DNA from: Ciona intestinalis
Taxonomy: Eukaryota; Chordata; Ascidiacea; Phlebobranchia; Cionidae
Assembly (NCBI RefSeq): GCF_000224145.3
Contig: NC_020177.2
Span: 3,465,369 to 3,529,368 of the forward strand
Length of the DNA stretch: 64,000 bases
Reading direction: 5' to 3'
Part shown: piece by piece, positions 1-13,900 of the stretch
Layout: each line of letters opens with the position of its first letter
Numbering within the stretch: the stretch's first letter is position 1
Notes under the pieces: generated by a model
Database searches by the model: none
What the model was told of the DNA's origin: nothing
The model's input: the letters and a program-made list of their open reading frames with translations, nothing else
Position numbers and translations under genes: made by a program

Positions 1-3000
1 ATATTTTCCCCGCCATAGGTGATGTTTACCTCATATTCACCAGGTGCTGTCGGTAGGTATTCGACAGCGCATGTTCCATCCTTGCTATCCTGATAAAACG
101 AGATTAAACCGGTTTATAATGTGTCGTACGAGTATTATAAGGTAATGAGCCGAGTCAGGTGTAATTCCAAGGTACCCGGCATGGCTTACCAAAGGACTTT
201 GACAATTTAGAATAGCTTAATGTATTTTGGAACATTTTCTGTAAATTAACTCTTTTTTCGATGTTTTTACTAAAAAACAATAAAAAATATTTTTGTTACT
301 AAAAAACAGTAAAAGATTTTTTTAATACTAAGTAGCAGTGAAACTTAAAGTAACATTACTTTTACAGCACTTCTAAAAGTAAAAATAAAATCAATATTAA
401 AAAATATATTTTTTATATAAAACTTCCAAACTTCATTTTCACTCACAGTGCATGTAATTTTTGCATCAGAAGGTCCTTCAACGACAAGTCCAAGACCTCC
501 AGTTCCAGCCCCTCTTGTATCCACCATAAACTTGGCTGGTTTGGCTGTAGTACCTTGCTCCAAGCCTGGACCATATGCTTTTACCTTGGTAGGGTCGCAA
601 CCTTCATCTACACCAACGTTAAACGGAGATCCAGGAACTGGGACGTCATCATAGTCAACAATGACTTGATGGGGACCTGGAATAGGGAATTTTTAGTAAC
701 ATTTTTTAGTAGTACTGGTTTTATATATATTTTGTGCACCACTTTGTCCAGCGCTGTGGTACAGTTGGTTAGCGCGCCTGCCTTTAGAGATAAGGGATTC
801 AAGGCCGGTCTCTACTACCATTGTAGGCATATCTTGGGCAAGAGCAAGACACAAAAAATAGCAATTGCTCCAACCGATGTTTAAATTTGGTATGATTGTA
901 TCTAATTTGTAAATTTTTCAGTAGCACTATTTTACTGTGATAATAAAACTTTGTGGGTTACTGCATTTTAAATTTTTGTATAGTTATAACTTGAATAAAC
1001 CAAACCACTTGTAACCACTGGGTTGAAGCAATTACTGATATGTGTTTTAACAGACATGCCCACAATAGTGTCCACATTGGACTTTTGACCAACATTGGTC
1101 TATATACTGGTGGCAGGGCGCGGCATAGGACCTTAACCATACAAAAATAACCCTAACCCCTACAAAAAAAAAGAGAAGTCTAGGCCCAATCCATAAACAT
1201 TAAAATATAACACTGTCTCCTAAATTTCAAATATAACCCACCTTTTTCATAGGGAGAGTATTTTGCATCATATGTTCCATCTCTATTGTCTTTCAAATCA
1301 ACAGGAACTGCAGTTCCAGATGGTCCAACAGCTTTAGCGGTGACATGTTTACCCCCACGTGGAGCGAGACATCCAGCATCAACTTGAAACTCTGCTTCAA
1401 CATCAGCAAGAACACCTGTATGATATTAAGATTAAAAACCGCTAATTAATGTGAGTGTTACATGTTTTACACTGAGTAACAAGGGTAGATATAAGGAAAG
1501 TACTTGGTTTTTTTTGTAAAATTAAATTTTTAGCGAAAACACAAAACTATAATAGTATGTGTACCTATCAAAAAAATGTTTTACAAAAAAAAATATCACA
1601 AAGTTAAAATTTGACAAAAATATTTTCATTAAATTGAATTTTTGATATAAAAACTCTTATAAAAAGTACACCCCCTTACCATCAGGTTGGACACCAGGGC
1701 CAGTAGTTCTGACTCCACTTGTATCCACATCTGGTTTGATTGGAACACTAACTGGTGACTTGGGCACGGAGATGCCGCCATATTGTACGTTCACTAATGC
1801 CTTGCCTGGCTTGTTGGGCACAAATGTGATGCTGAAAAAAAGTTCATATTTTTGTGATAATGTTCATTTGATGGTTTATATATTTTATTGAATGAATGGT
1901 AATTATTTATCCATGAGCGGTAGGGTATTGGCAGTTGTTATAATACACCTATTTTATACACATTATGCCTGCCCAGGAGTTACTATGCATGTTATTATTT
2001 GTATTGTATTTCTGAAAAATTCCGGCAACACAAAAAAACTGACATAAGACCAAAACCAATGTAACTTGTAATAAATATAGCGAATCTAACCCCGATCTGG
2101 TGCTTATAGAGTTAAACGATTCTTGCGTAAAGAAATACAGTAAGGATCTGGTGCTACGAAAACACAACTCAAGATCCTTATTCTATAAGACTAAATTTTT
2201 CTCTGTTTTTGTTTAAGCTAAAAAAACTTACTCATGTGTTCCATCTCCATTATCTTTAACCTTGGTAGGAACTTTAGTTCCGTCATCGTTTAGCACATCT
2301 GCTGTAAGAGGTGCGTCTCCAGCACTGCAGCAATCAGCGCATATCTTGCTTGGCTTTCCTATTTTTCCACTTTCAAGACCTGGCCCGCTTAAATCAACCT
2401 TAGAAGCATCAAACGCTGGCTCGATTTTAGCTGAAAAACAATACAATTAGGTTTTCAAACAAAAAAAATACAGACAGATATTGAATAATGGCACAATTTT
2501 AGCTAAAAAATGATAAAAAAATAGTTTTCCAACAAAAACAAAAAAAATAGTTTGCATTTTGTGGTTTTGTAAAACAGTATCTGCTACATTTTAGCAATGT
2601 TAGCAAAAAAAAAACATATTAAACTAAAAAAAAACAGATAAAAAGTACTGTATAACATTATTAAAATTCCAGTACAGCACCTCTATATTTAAATCAATTT
2701 TATATTATTCTTTACAGATTATTTTTTACACATAAAAGTAAAGTAGTCGTAAATTAAAAAATTTCAGTGCATAACCTAAACTGACAGAGTTTTGAACCCA
2801 GTACCCATTAGTTACAACTGCTTACCATTGAATGGAGATCCTGGAATATGTTTATCAGCGAATAAAACATTAATCTTGTAATCTCCTGCCTCTGTAGGCA
2901 TGTATGCCACAGAGCATGAACCATCTCCATTATCAATGCATTCAATTTTAGCTTCACAGGGCCCTTCAACAGTAAGTCCAAGACCACCATTGCCTATTTA

Positions 3001-4911
3001 AAAAAACAAAGAAATATTACAAAAAAATAATAAAAAAGTCACAAAAATTTTAAAAATGTAAAATATATATCGAATATTCCAAAAAAAGTTCCAAAAAATC
3101 GTAACATAATTTCAAAATTACAAAAAAGTTTAAAAATTATAAAAATATTACATATAAAAAATCAAACTATGCAAAATTTTGCTACAGAATATAAACTTTT
3201 AACATTATAAAATTAAATAAAAGTTATGTTAAATTTTGGTCAAAAGTTCCAAACCTGCATCTGCAGTTTCAATGGTAAAGGGTGCAGATTGGTTGACCAC
3301 CCCACCAGAAAGACCGGGGCCATATGCTCGGACTTTGCTGGGGTCAGCGGGGGTCAAAGCATCCACCAAGAAAGGACTTCCACGGACGGGAATTCCATCG
3401 TACGCAACATTCACTCTGTGTGGACCTATAGTAAAATATATCAGAGTTAAATGGAATAAATATAATCATCTACAAAGTTGAATAAGTGGTAACTCAAAAG
3501 CAGTCACAGGGTGTATAAAACAGAATATCTGTGTTATAACGACCGTCGTTTTCTATGCGAGGTTAAGTAAGTTACATAATGCATTCATTTATTCATTGAA
3601 ATGTTCAACAAAAGGCACAAAGGTATGACTATTAAAACCTATCCAGTATTCTTTAGGTTTGTCTAAGGTAACTTTTTACTCGGATATTAATATATACGGA
3701 ACTATATACCGTAATTTTAGGCACCAGAGAAGTGAAACTTGTATTTAAAAAAAATGAAGTAGATTCTAATCCCCCACCTTCTTCTACAGGAGTAAAATGG
3801 CATTTCTTCCCGTTAGGTGTCTTCTTATCGTGAACATGTATTGGAAGATTAGAAGGTCCAACAACATCCACATCCAACTTTCCTTGTCCTCCTGCTCCCT
3901 TGGTGAGGACCTCAAACTCTTGTGGTTTTCCAACATCCATTTCTGAGGAGGTGTTAACAGAATATCATTTTTTTCAATTGTAATTTATTTGAATGTTTTT
4001 TAACATAAATTTTCTCAGTTGATTTGGGACTAGGAATCAGTACAGTTACCTATGTTACGTTAATTAGAATATTTTTTGGATTCAAAGTATTTTAGACAAA
4101 CAATAAGAAAATTTAGACAACGAATAAGGGACCACTGAGTTGGAGCAATTGCTGTTAAATATACTGCCTAAGGACAAAAATACCCATTGGTGGCAGCATC
4201 GAGCCTTGAACCAGTAACCCTCTTAGCTAAATACAGGCATGATAAACCTAACCACAGCGCTGAACAAAACATTGATAATTTCTTACTGTCTTCAAGGCCT
4301 TTGACTTTGACAGCGTTTACATCTAAAGCTGGTGCAACATCAACTGGGAAAGGAGAGTTAGGAATCTTATCCCCACCATAAGTTACTTCTACGTCCATTG
4401 GTCCTTCCGCGTGAGGTGTGTAGGACACAGTGTATGTATTGTCCTGTTATGATGTAACGTGGTTTAGTTATGTTTCAGGCTTTAAACTGAATGAATGAAG
4501 GTTACTGGCTTTATCCTCATGTGGCGGTAAAACGACAGTCATTATAACATAGGTGTTATGTTTCTTTGTTTACAACCAAATGGGATGATAAAACAGAATA
4601 AAAACATGGACCATCTTACACCAATACTATATGAAAAAAAGCATATATAAACAAATACTTTGTAAATGTGTTCATTTAAAACACTTTATCTTTGCCAGGC
4701 CTACATTTTACCCTATTTAAAACCACTGTGGTATACATATAACCATCTTATACACTATGTAATAGTCATCTTACTTTGTTATCCAGAATGTCAGCCTTGC
4801 TTGCTGGAGGCTTATATGAACCTCTGGCTGGTTTGAATTGAACATTTGGTTTTGCCTTTCCAGCACCCTTGGTGTATATGGTAAAGTGGGTGGGCTTGCC
4901 GCATTCAACAC
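1..4911 (-). CDS. FLN: Filamin Ig repeats equivalent to human FLNA 7-12, truncated by the window
   Basis: Exons 4775-4911, 4287-4443, 3778-3942, 3255-3425, 2826-2993, 2232-2430, 1680-1831, 1242-1415, 447-676 and 1-89 (partial). Landmarks: [18 protein letters not shown] (7), [20 protein letters not shown] (8), [20 protein letters not shown] and [20 protein letters not shown] (9), [19 protein letters not shown] (10), [18 protein letters not shown] (11), [20 protein letters not shown] (12). Junctions are phased consistently, including the phase-2 intron between 2232 and 1831. The coding frame is still open at position 1. Confidence 0.92.
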
Positions 4912-7900
4912 CTTGGAAAATAAACAATTTTAGGTTTGGGTGTGGTGTATAAAGTAAAAGCAATATAGAACTCGAAATATTTAAAGAAAAAAAAAACTAA
5001 TAATTATAAAATCTATTAGGCTTATTACCAGTTAATATCTACACACAATTCTAGTAAATCAGTGTTTTAATATCTGGAATTTCAAGCGAAAAAACTAGCG
5101 GAAAATTTGCACAACTTATTAGGTACAAATTTATGTTTTCGATAAGCAATAAAATTCTAGTGTTTTCTGTATAAATATAATTTATGTATATGAGCAATGT
5201 ACAATGATCTAAACTACTACATTATCTTTACCTTCTTTTTCAATCCCTGGTCCATCAGCTTTGACTTTCTTTGCATTATGTGACGAAGCAACATTTACTG
5301 TGATTGGTGATTTTGGAACTGGTTGTTCAGCAAACAGAACCATAATGGTGTGCTCACCTGTGAACAAAATAATGGCTGATTATCAGTTTATAAGCCAAGC
5401 TACAAACAATGTCGAATCAGTTTTTTTAGTAAATTGTAATATTTTTTTTTTGGGGGGGGGGACGAAATAGCATTTTACTATTACAATGTTAATGAAACAC
5501 TTTGAAAAATATTGAAGCAAAATTTGCTTAGTGTTTTGCATCAAACACATGAGCCTATCAGTGTTGAGCATTTAACTCGGTATCCTTCGGTAACTATGCA
5601 AAAGCTTAACCATTGACCTACATGACAAAATCCCCTTTAAAATACCTAAATAAAAAAAAAATATTTAATTTCCCACCTGGGCCTGGAGGTGTGTATTTCA
5701 CTGTAAAAGTGTCTGAAGCATCGTTTTTAATGATTTCAAATTCAACATCCCTTTCTGTAGGTCCAACCACTCCAGCTGCACACTTGATACCAATGCTAAC
5801 ATCTCCATTACCAGCTCTTGCACAATCCACTGTGAAGTAGGTGGGCTCTTCTGCTTTAAGACCTGGTTCAACTCCTGGTCCATACACCTTTACTTTGTCA
5901 GGGTAAGAGTCTTCATTGACGTTAACCTATGGGGAAAATACATTAGGTTTAAGTTTAAGTTTCCATGGTAGTAAAGGGTAATGTAACATAAGTGATAACT
6001 CGTAAACTGGCACGAGGTGTATGAACACCTGTGTTATAAAGACTTTCGTTTTCCGGCCAAGCGAGATAAATTAAGCTACATTTGAAACAGAACACTTGTG
6101 TTATAACAACTGCCATTGCCCACCAAGCAAGAAAAAAATAGGTTACATTTATTAGTATTCCTTACCCTGAATGGGCTGTCCTTCACAGCAACACCATCAT
6201 AAGATGGAATAATGGTGTGTTTGATTGGATTCTTAGGTGTGTAGTCACAGTCATAAGTCCCATCTCCATTATCTTTCACTTTCACTGGCAGATTCTCTCC
6301 ATCTGCAGCAACAGCTACGACCTCGACGGGGGCAGGAGCTCCTGCTCGCTTTGCGTCGACAGTAAAGTTGGTAGGGCGGCCGTTAACGGGGGTACCAGAT
6401 TCAAGACCAGGACCGTAGGCTTTGACCTGGGATAAGGAAAATAATATGCAACTGATTTACAAAGTTTTTTTCCTATGTTATACCATAGTACACAAGAAAA
6501 GCACTTACAAACCTCATACTATAGCACTACACATAGGTTTGTATAAAGGGTTGGTACAAAAAGATTGTTTTTTTTTTGCACAAAAAATAGATTAAAAATA
6601 GTTTAAACGGAAAAATAAACGAGAAATTTAGTTTTAAACAAAAATTTGGAATCAACATGGTTAAATAGAAAAACTTTTGCATTAAAAATTAGTTCGACAT
6701 TTTATGCAAAACATACCATGTCAGGTCTACTCTTGGTATCAGCAGGGGCAATCTGTGCCATGAATGGAGAACCTTTGATATCATTATCATCACATACGAC
6801 ATGTACAGCATATTCTCCTGGTTCAGTTGGGTGGTATTTCACATCACATGAACCATCGCCACAATCTTCACATTCAATCTTGGCTTGAGATGGTCCCTCA
6901 ATTGAGAACCCTGGTATTTAAGGTATATTTTTTTTATTTAACCTCATATGGGAAAATTTGTACGGACCTGCCATTGATTAACAGTACAATTACTATTATG
7001 TATAACGTAGAAAGGAATGTAACTTGCTTTATCCTTACATGAAGCAAAAACAACAGTAGTAATTACATAGATGTTCTGTTTCATATGGCTCATGCTAGCT
7101 CACGAGTTATTTTGTATGTAACTTTGTGGGGGAATATTTTATCTAAGTGGCTGACAATTTAGACAACCCATTAGTAACCATAGGGTTGGAGAAATATCTA
7201 TTAAGTGTCATGCCCGAGAATACATACGGCCACAATGGTAGCAGCAACAAGCCTTAAATTTGTTTGAACGTGGTAGCACCCTGGGAGTTGGGGTAATGGG
7301 CCCAACCCTACCCAAATTCATAGAAGGACCTCACCCTCACAGAATACAACAAAACCACTGCGCTAGGTTTGTTATTTTTTTCCACATTACATACCAAGCT
7401 GTCCGACTTCAGTTCCAATAGTTTCCACAACAAAATCAGCAGAGTGACCAACTTTACCACCATGCAAACCTGGACCATAAGCTCTCACTTTTTGCGCGCC
7501 TGCTTCAGGACCAACTAATATCTGGTAGAGAAAAATAAACGGTCAATAATTTAAACACAGTGTGTTCTTGGTAAGCATTGAGATCAAAAACTGGGAACAC
7601 CATTATTAGCACAACATTTTTTACTATCTTTTATTACCCCATTTGTTAGTAAACAGAAAATATTTACAGAATCATATAACTGTACTGTTTATCCTAATGA
7701 CTCTAAAAGGGGGTTGTTGATAGTTCAAATCACGATCACGAAAATATAGAAATTTATGTGCTTTACAGATATTTTCTAAAGGCATAGGGCTACTTTCTAT
7801 TCGCCTCTATTTATAAATAACAGTATTAGAAACCTCGAATGGGCTTTTTGGAATTGGTTTTCCTCCAAATGTGACATCGACGGTGTAGTTCCCTTGTTTT

Positions 7901-10900
7901 AGTGGGTAATACTCGCAATCAAACACTTCAGGCTCTTTGGGATTTTTCTTTACTGTCACAGGTTCGTTACTTCCCCCTAAAACAATAGGTTTAAAATCAC
8001 ATTATTATATTGCAGCTAAAATTTAAATAGAATAAATAAAGATTCTCACTTGGCCCCTTGACTGTGACTTTAAGATCTGCGTCACCAGCATCTTTAGTTG
8101 TTACATGGAAGTCTGCTTTTTCCCGCATACGAAGACCAGTGGGTTGAATTCCTCTGCCATAAGCACGGCATGCATTGGCATTGAAAGCTGTAAAAGATGG
8201 AAAAAATTTAGTTATTTATATCTTATGTGTATGGATGTATGGAGTGATTTCCAGTTTTTAAGTGGTATCTGTGATTCAGATATTCTTGAAAACTGGTGTA
8301 GCTGTAAATGAAGATGTTAAAACTAAAATCGCTTGGTATTTTCTGTGAAATGTATGAGTAGTTTAAATACACCAAGTTTTCTTAGTGATTTGGTAAAAGC
8401 TTTTAATTTACATATGAGAATATAAAATGCTGATGAAGGAATGGTAGTTTTGAGGAAATTGTGACCGAAACTTGTTTTTGGGAAACCTGGAAGCTGAGTT
8501 TGTTGAGTTGGTCTTTTAGCCTGTTGTGCCTCAATGGGCTTTTCATTTACAGGCTTAATTGCATCCTCTTTAAGCCCAGTTGGTGGTTTACTTTTTGAAC
8601 CAGGTTTTGGGGCTTTGCCTAAAGAAATTATTTCACGTTTAGGAGCTTTTCCTAAAGAAAATATTTCACTGTACTAATACAGCAGAAAAAATGTTTTAAG
8701 AAAGTAAAAGAAATATATTAGGTTTTTTAGTGTGTTTGGCAACCTGGTGGTAAAAATTGCTCAGGACTCATTTCTACACTTCTCTCTAACTGTGCTTCAA
8801 CAGGCTCTTCAATGACCGGTTGAATCAGGTTTTCTTCTTCAATAACCGGTTTAAACTGGTCTTCTTCATTTATGTCAACAGAAGAGCCCAGTTTAAAGTC
8901 TGGAGATATTTTTCCAGAAGACAGTTCAAGTTTACTGGGGTCATCTGGTTTGGACTGATCCACAGAAGAACCCAATTTAAACTCCGGAGAATTGATTCCA
9001 GATTCCCAATTTGGGTTGATAGTGTTGTCTGAATTAATTAAAATATAACCTGTTTTTGTCTAGCCATATTGTAACACAGTTAGGCTTGAGTTAATTATTC
9101 AACCATAGACTACAAGGCAGATCCCCTGACAGGCTAAGCCTTGCCATTAGGCCTTACTCATAAAGTAGTTGCATAATGTAGAACTGAAACCACCCGTAAG
9201 TATAAATTGTAACTCAACAAACATAAAGCAACAGAAGAAAGGAGATTATTTCTTAAAACTAATTCCCTTTTAGAGAAACAGAGAATAAAGCATGATTTTC
9301 GAAGCAACCTGGTAGTTTTAAATCTTCCAATGCATTTATTTGCACATCCAAATCATCAGGTTTATTTGGGCATTCTTTTGCCAGCTCAAAAGGAGTGCCA
9401 ATTTTAGGAGACTGTTCTCCAGATTTTAAACCCACTGAGCCTACTAAACAAATTTAACGTTTAAATAAAGTTTAAAATTTTCAAGTCTTTTTAGGGACTG
9501 CTGTCAGATTGTTTATCCTGTTAAAGTTTTTTTGTTGCTTAGTTTGTGTATCAGGTTAGGATGATCACCTTCATATTCTAAAATGGGTTCATTAGGTTTA
9601 ACATGTTAACAGTGTAAAAAAAACAAATAAAAGACACCATGTTATTGTAAACCTGGTAATTCTGTGTCTACAGAATCATCTGTTGGTTTGGAAGAGTCCG
9701 ACATGCCCGGGAATTTTGGCATAGTAAGACCAAATTTAAAACCCCTTTTATCTTTTGGAGTCTGCTCACCAGATGACATTTCAGGATCATTGTTTTTGTT
9801 TTCTACAATAGTTAAAGTCACTTTAAAGTTTTGCTACAGCTTAAAAGTTTGTTCTGTTAGAAACACACTTCTTTGCCATAAATAATATAAAAGCAACTGA
9901 AACTGCATCATGCTGGTAAGACCTGGTAATTCTGTGTCTACGGGATCATCAATTTCTTTTGTAGAGTCAGACAGACCAGGAAATTTTGGCATAGTAAGAC
10001 CAGGTTTAAATCCTTTTTTGTCTTTCGGAGTCTGCTCACCAGATGACGTTTCAGGATCATCGTTTTTGTTTTCTACAATAGTTAAAGTCACTTTAAAGTT
10101 TTGCTACACAAAAAAACGTTAATTAAAAAGTTTGTTCTGTTAGAAACACACTTCTTTGCCATAAATAATATAAAAGCAACTGAAACTGCATCATGCTGGT
10201 AAGACCTGGTAATTCTGTGTCTATGGGATCATCAATTTCTTTTGTAGAGCCAGACAGACCAGGAAATTTTGGCATATTAAGACCAAATTTGAACCCTTTT
10301 TTGTCTTTAGGAGTCTGCTCACCAGATGACATTTCAGGATCATTGTTTTTGTTTTCTACAGTAAGTTAAAGTCACTTTAAATGTTTGCTACACAAGAAAA
10401 ACTGGTAATTAAAGAGCTTGTTCTGTTAGAAACAAATGCCTTTGCCATAAATTATATGAAAGCAACTGAAACTGCATCATGCTGGTAAGACCTGGTAATT
10501 CTGTGTCTATGGGATCATCAGTTTCTTTTGTAGAGCCAGACAGACCAGGAAATTTTGGCATATTAAGACCAAATTTAAACCCTTTTTTGTCTTTAGGAGT
10601 CTGCTCTCCAGATGACATTTCAGGATCATTGTTTTTGTTTTCTAGAACAGTTAAAGTCACTTTAAAGTTTGCTACACAAGAAAAACTGGTAATTAAAGAG
10701 TTTGTTTTGTTAGAAACAAATGCCTTTGCCATAAATTATATGAAAGCAACTGAAACTGCATCATGCTGGTAAGACCTGGTAATTCTGTGTCTATGGGATC
10801 ATCAATTTCTTTTGTAGAGCCAGACAGACCAGGAAATTTTGGCATATTAAGACCAAAATTGAATCCCTTTTTGTCTTTCGGAGTCTGCTCACCAGATGAC

Positions 10901-13900
10901 ATTTCAGGATCATCGTTTTTGTTTTCTACATACAGTTAAAGTCACTTTAAAGTTTTGCTACACAAGAGAAACTGTTAATTTGAGTTTGTTTTGTTAGAAA
11001 CAAATGTCTTTGCCATAAATTATATGAAAGCAAACTGAAACTGCATCATGCTGTTAAGACCTGGTAATTCTGTGTCTATGGGGTCATCAGTTTCTTTTGT
11101 AGAGCCAGACAGACCAGGAAATTTTGGCATGTTAAGACCAAGTTTAAATCCTTTTTTGTCTTTCGGAGTCTGCTCACCAGATGACGTTTCAGGATCATCG
11201 TTTTTGTTTTCTACATATAGTTAAAGTCACTTTAAAGTTTTGCTACAGAAGAGGAACTGTTACTTTGAGTTTGTTTTGTTAGAAACAAATGTCTTTGCCA
11301 TAAATTATATGAAAGCAACTGAAACTGCATCATGCTGGTAAGACCTGGTAACTCTGTGTCTATGGGATCATCAATTTCTTTTGTAGAGTCAGACAGACCA
11401 GGAAATTTTGGCATAGTAAGACCAAAATTAAATCCCTTTTTGTCTTTCGGAGTCTGCTCACCAGATGACGTTTCAGGATCATTGTTTTTGTTTTCTACAT
11501 AGTTAAAGTCACTTTAAAGTTTTGCTACAGAAGAGAAACTGTTACTTTGAGTTTGTTTTGTTAGAAACAAATGTCTTTGCCATAAATTATATGAAAGCAA
11601 ACTGAAACTGCATCATGCTGGTAAGACCTGGTAATTCTGTGTCTATGGGGTCATCAATTTCTTTTGTAGAGCCAGACAGACCAGGAAATTTTGGCATGTA
11701 AGACCAGGATTAAATCCTTTTTTGTCTTTCGGAGTCTGCTCACCAGATGACATTTCAGGATCATTGTTTTTGTTTTCTACATAAGTTAAGTCACTTTAAA
11801 GTTTTGCTACAGAAGAGGAACTGGTAAATAAAGAGTTTGTTTTGTTAGAAACAAATGTCTTTGCCATAAATTATATGAAAGCAAACTGAAACTGCATCAT
11901 GCTTGCAAGACCTGGTAATTCTGTGTCTCTGGGGTCATCAATTTCTTTTGTAGAACCAGACAGACCAGGAAATTTTGGCATGTTAAGACCAAAATTAAAT
12001 CCCTTTTTGTCTTTCGGAGTCTGCTCACCAGATGACATTTCAGGCTCATTGTTTTTGTTTTCTACATAAGTTAAGTCACTTTAAGTTTTGCTACAGAAGA
12101 GCAACTGTTAAATAAGAGTTTGTTTTGTTAGAAACAAATGTCTTTGCCATAAATTATATGAAAGCAAACTGAAACTGCATCATGTTGATAAGACCTGGTA
12201 ACTCTGTGTCTATGGGATCATCAATTTCTTTTGTAGAACCAGACAGACCAGGAAATTTTGGCATAGTAAGACCAAATTTAAATCCCTTTTTGTCTTTTGG
12301 AGTCTGCTCACCAGATGACATATCAGGCTCATTGTTTTTGTTTTCTACATAAGTTAAAGTCATCTTAAATTTTTGCTACAGAATAGAAACTGTTAAATAA
12401 AATTTGTTTTGTTAGAAACGAATGTCTTTGCCATAAATTATATGAAACCAAACTGAAACAGCATCATGCGGTTAAGACCTGGTAATTCTGTGTCTACGGG
12501 ATCATCAATTTCTTTTATAGAGCCAGACAGACTAGGAAATTTTGGCATGTTAAGACCAAAATTAAATCCTTTTTTGTCTTTAGGAGTCTGCTCACCAGAT
12601 GATGTTTCAGGCTCATTGGAAGCACTTCCAAGTTTATAAACTGGTAAACTTTTCTCTGGCTCCATGCTGGGAACAACAGATTCTACAAGAAGATTCATTA
12701 TTTTGATCCATTTAGTTGAAAAGAAACATGTTGGAAACATAGTTTCTTCTGTTGCTTCATGCAAAACCTAAAGCCAAATAATTGTAGGAACCTGGCATCT
12801 CTAATGAACCGATAGGACTTTGTTCAGCTGGTACATCTACATCTGGGTTATTCTGATCTTTCACAGGTGTTTCAAGAGCTGCCCCAATTTTGCAATCTGG
12901 TGACTTTTCATTGCTTGCCAAATCAGGCTTTTTCATATCGCCTTTACGAAATAAAGATAGAAGATTTTGCATGTAGGTAAAAACTGATGAGAAGCTTTGG
13001 TTAGAACAGTGTTGTTAGCAGGAAAAGTAAATATGTGTAATAACTTAGTTCAACTAAAGATGCCTCTAGGAAACCTGAAAACACTGGTAGTCCCATTTCA
13101 ATATCTGCTTCCTTTGTTTGATCTACACCTGGTGTAACTTGCTCCACTCCAGGGAGGTCCATTGACGGTCCAAGTTTAAATTTAGGTGATAGGTCTTCAA
13201 GTTCTAATTCTGGTTGAAAGAATTCTTCTGAAATAATCAAGACAAAAATGTATCTTCTGATTATTGTATGGGAAAGTAAGCAATAAGACAAACCATCATC
13301 ATTGTCTGAGTTGGACTGCTTAACATTGCCATCTTCAATAGATGGATAGCCAGTAAACAACTTAGGGAACTTGCAGCAGCCTAACAAGTTGGGAGATTGG
13401 TCTCCAGAAGAAGAATCTAGTTCTGGTTGAGATTCAACAGGATTCTGTATAACTGGTTGCACAGTTTCCTCGCCTTGTGGAAGTTCAAGTGATGCCCCAA
13501 GATTTAGATCAGGAGAGTTCATGTCATTTTCTAAATATTTTTGAACACCTTTATCTAAAAAATGCTGATCATTAAATTAAATGAAAAGTATGTTGACAGC
13601 AGAGCCAATGGTTTTGTCATTTATGGACAGACTTTAATTGGCTGCAACAGTAATTTACATCATAAAACATTCTAAGGAACCTGGCAAATCTTGCTCGTAC
13701 AGTTTCATATCCGGTTGGGCATGAACAGCACTTTCGGTAACTGGTACGATCATATCTGTTTGAGGTATATCCATACACCCATCATAACCAAATGATGGCA
13801 GACCAGACTCCAACTGTGGTGCGGTGGATATCTTGTCTGATAGAATTGGTTTTAACATGAACTAAAGAAATTTCTTTAATAATAATAATATTATAACTTT

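Noticed and set aside
751..825. tRNA gene
   Set aside because: A- and B-box-like sequence is present, but no cloverleaf or anticodon arm could be built and the body is shared with dispersed repeats; treated as SINE-like.
10409..10732. Continuous minus-strand frame through exon plus intron of the array
   Set aside because: The intron lacks stops by chance in some units, but splice sites are conserved in all ten. Intron retention remains possible but is not supported.
9664..10772. Plus-strand open frames over the exon array (e.g. 9910-10122, 10479-10772)
   Set aside because: Antisense shadows of the tandem filamin exons; they repeat with the array and have no independent start or domain.
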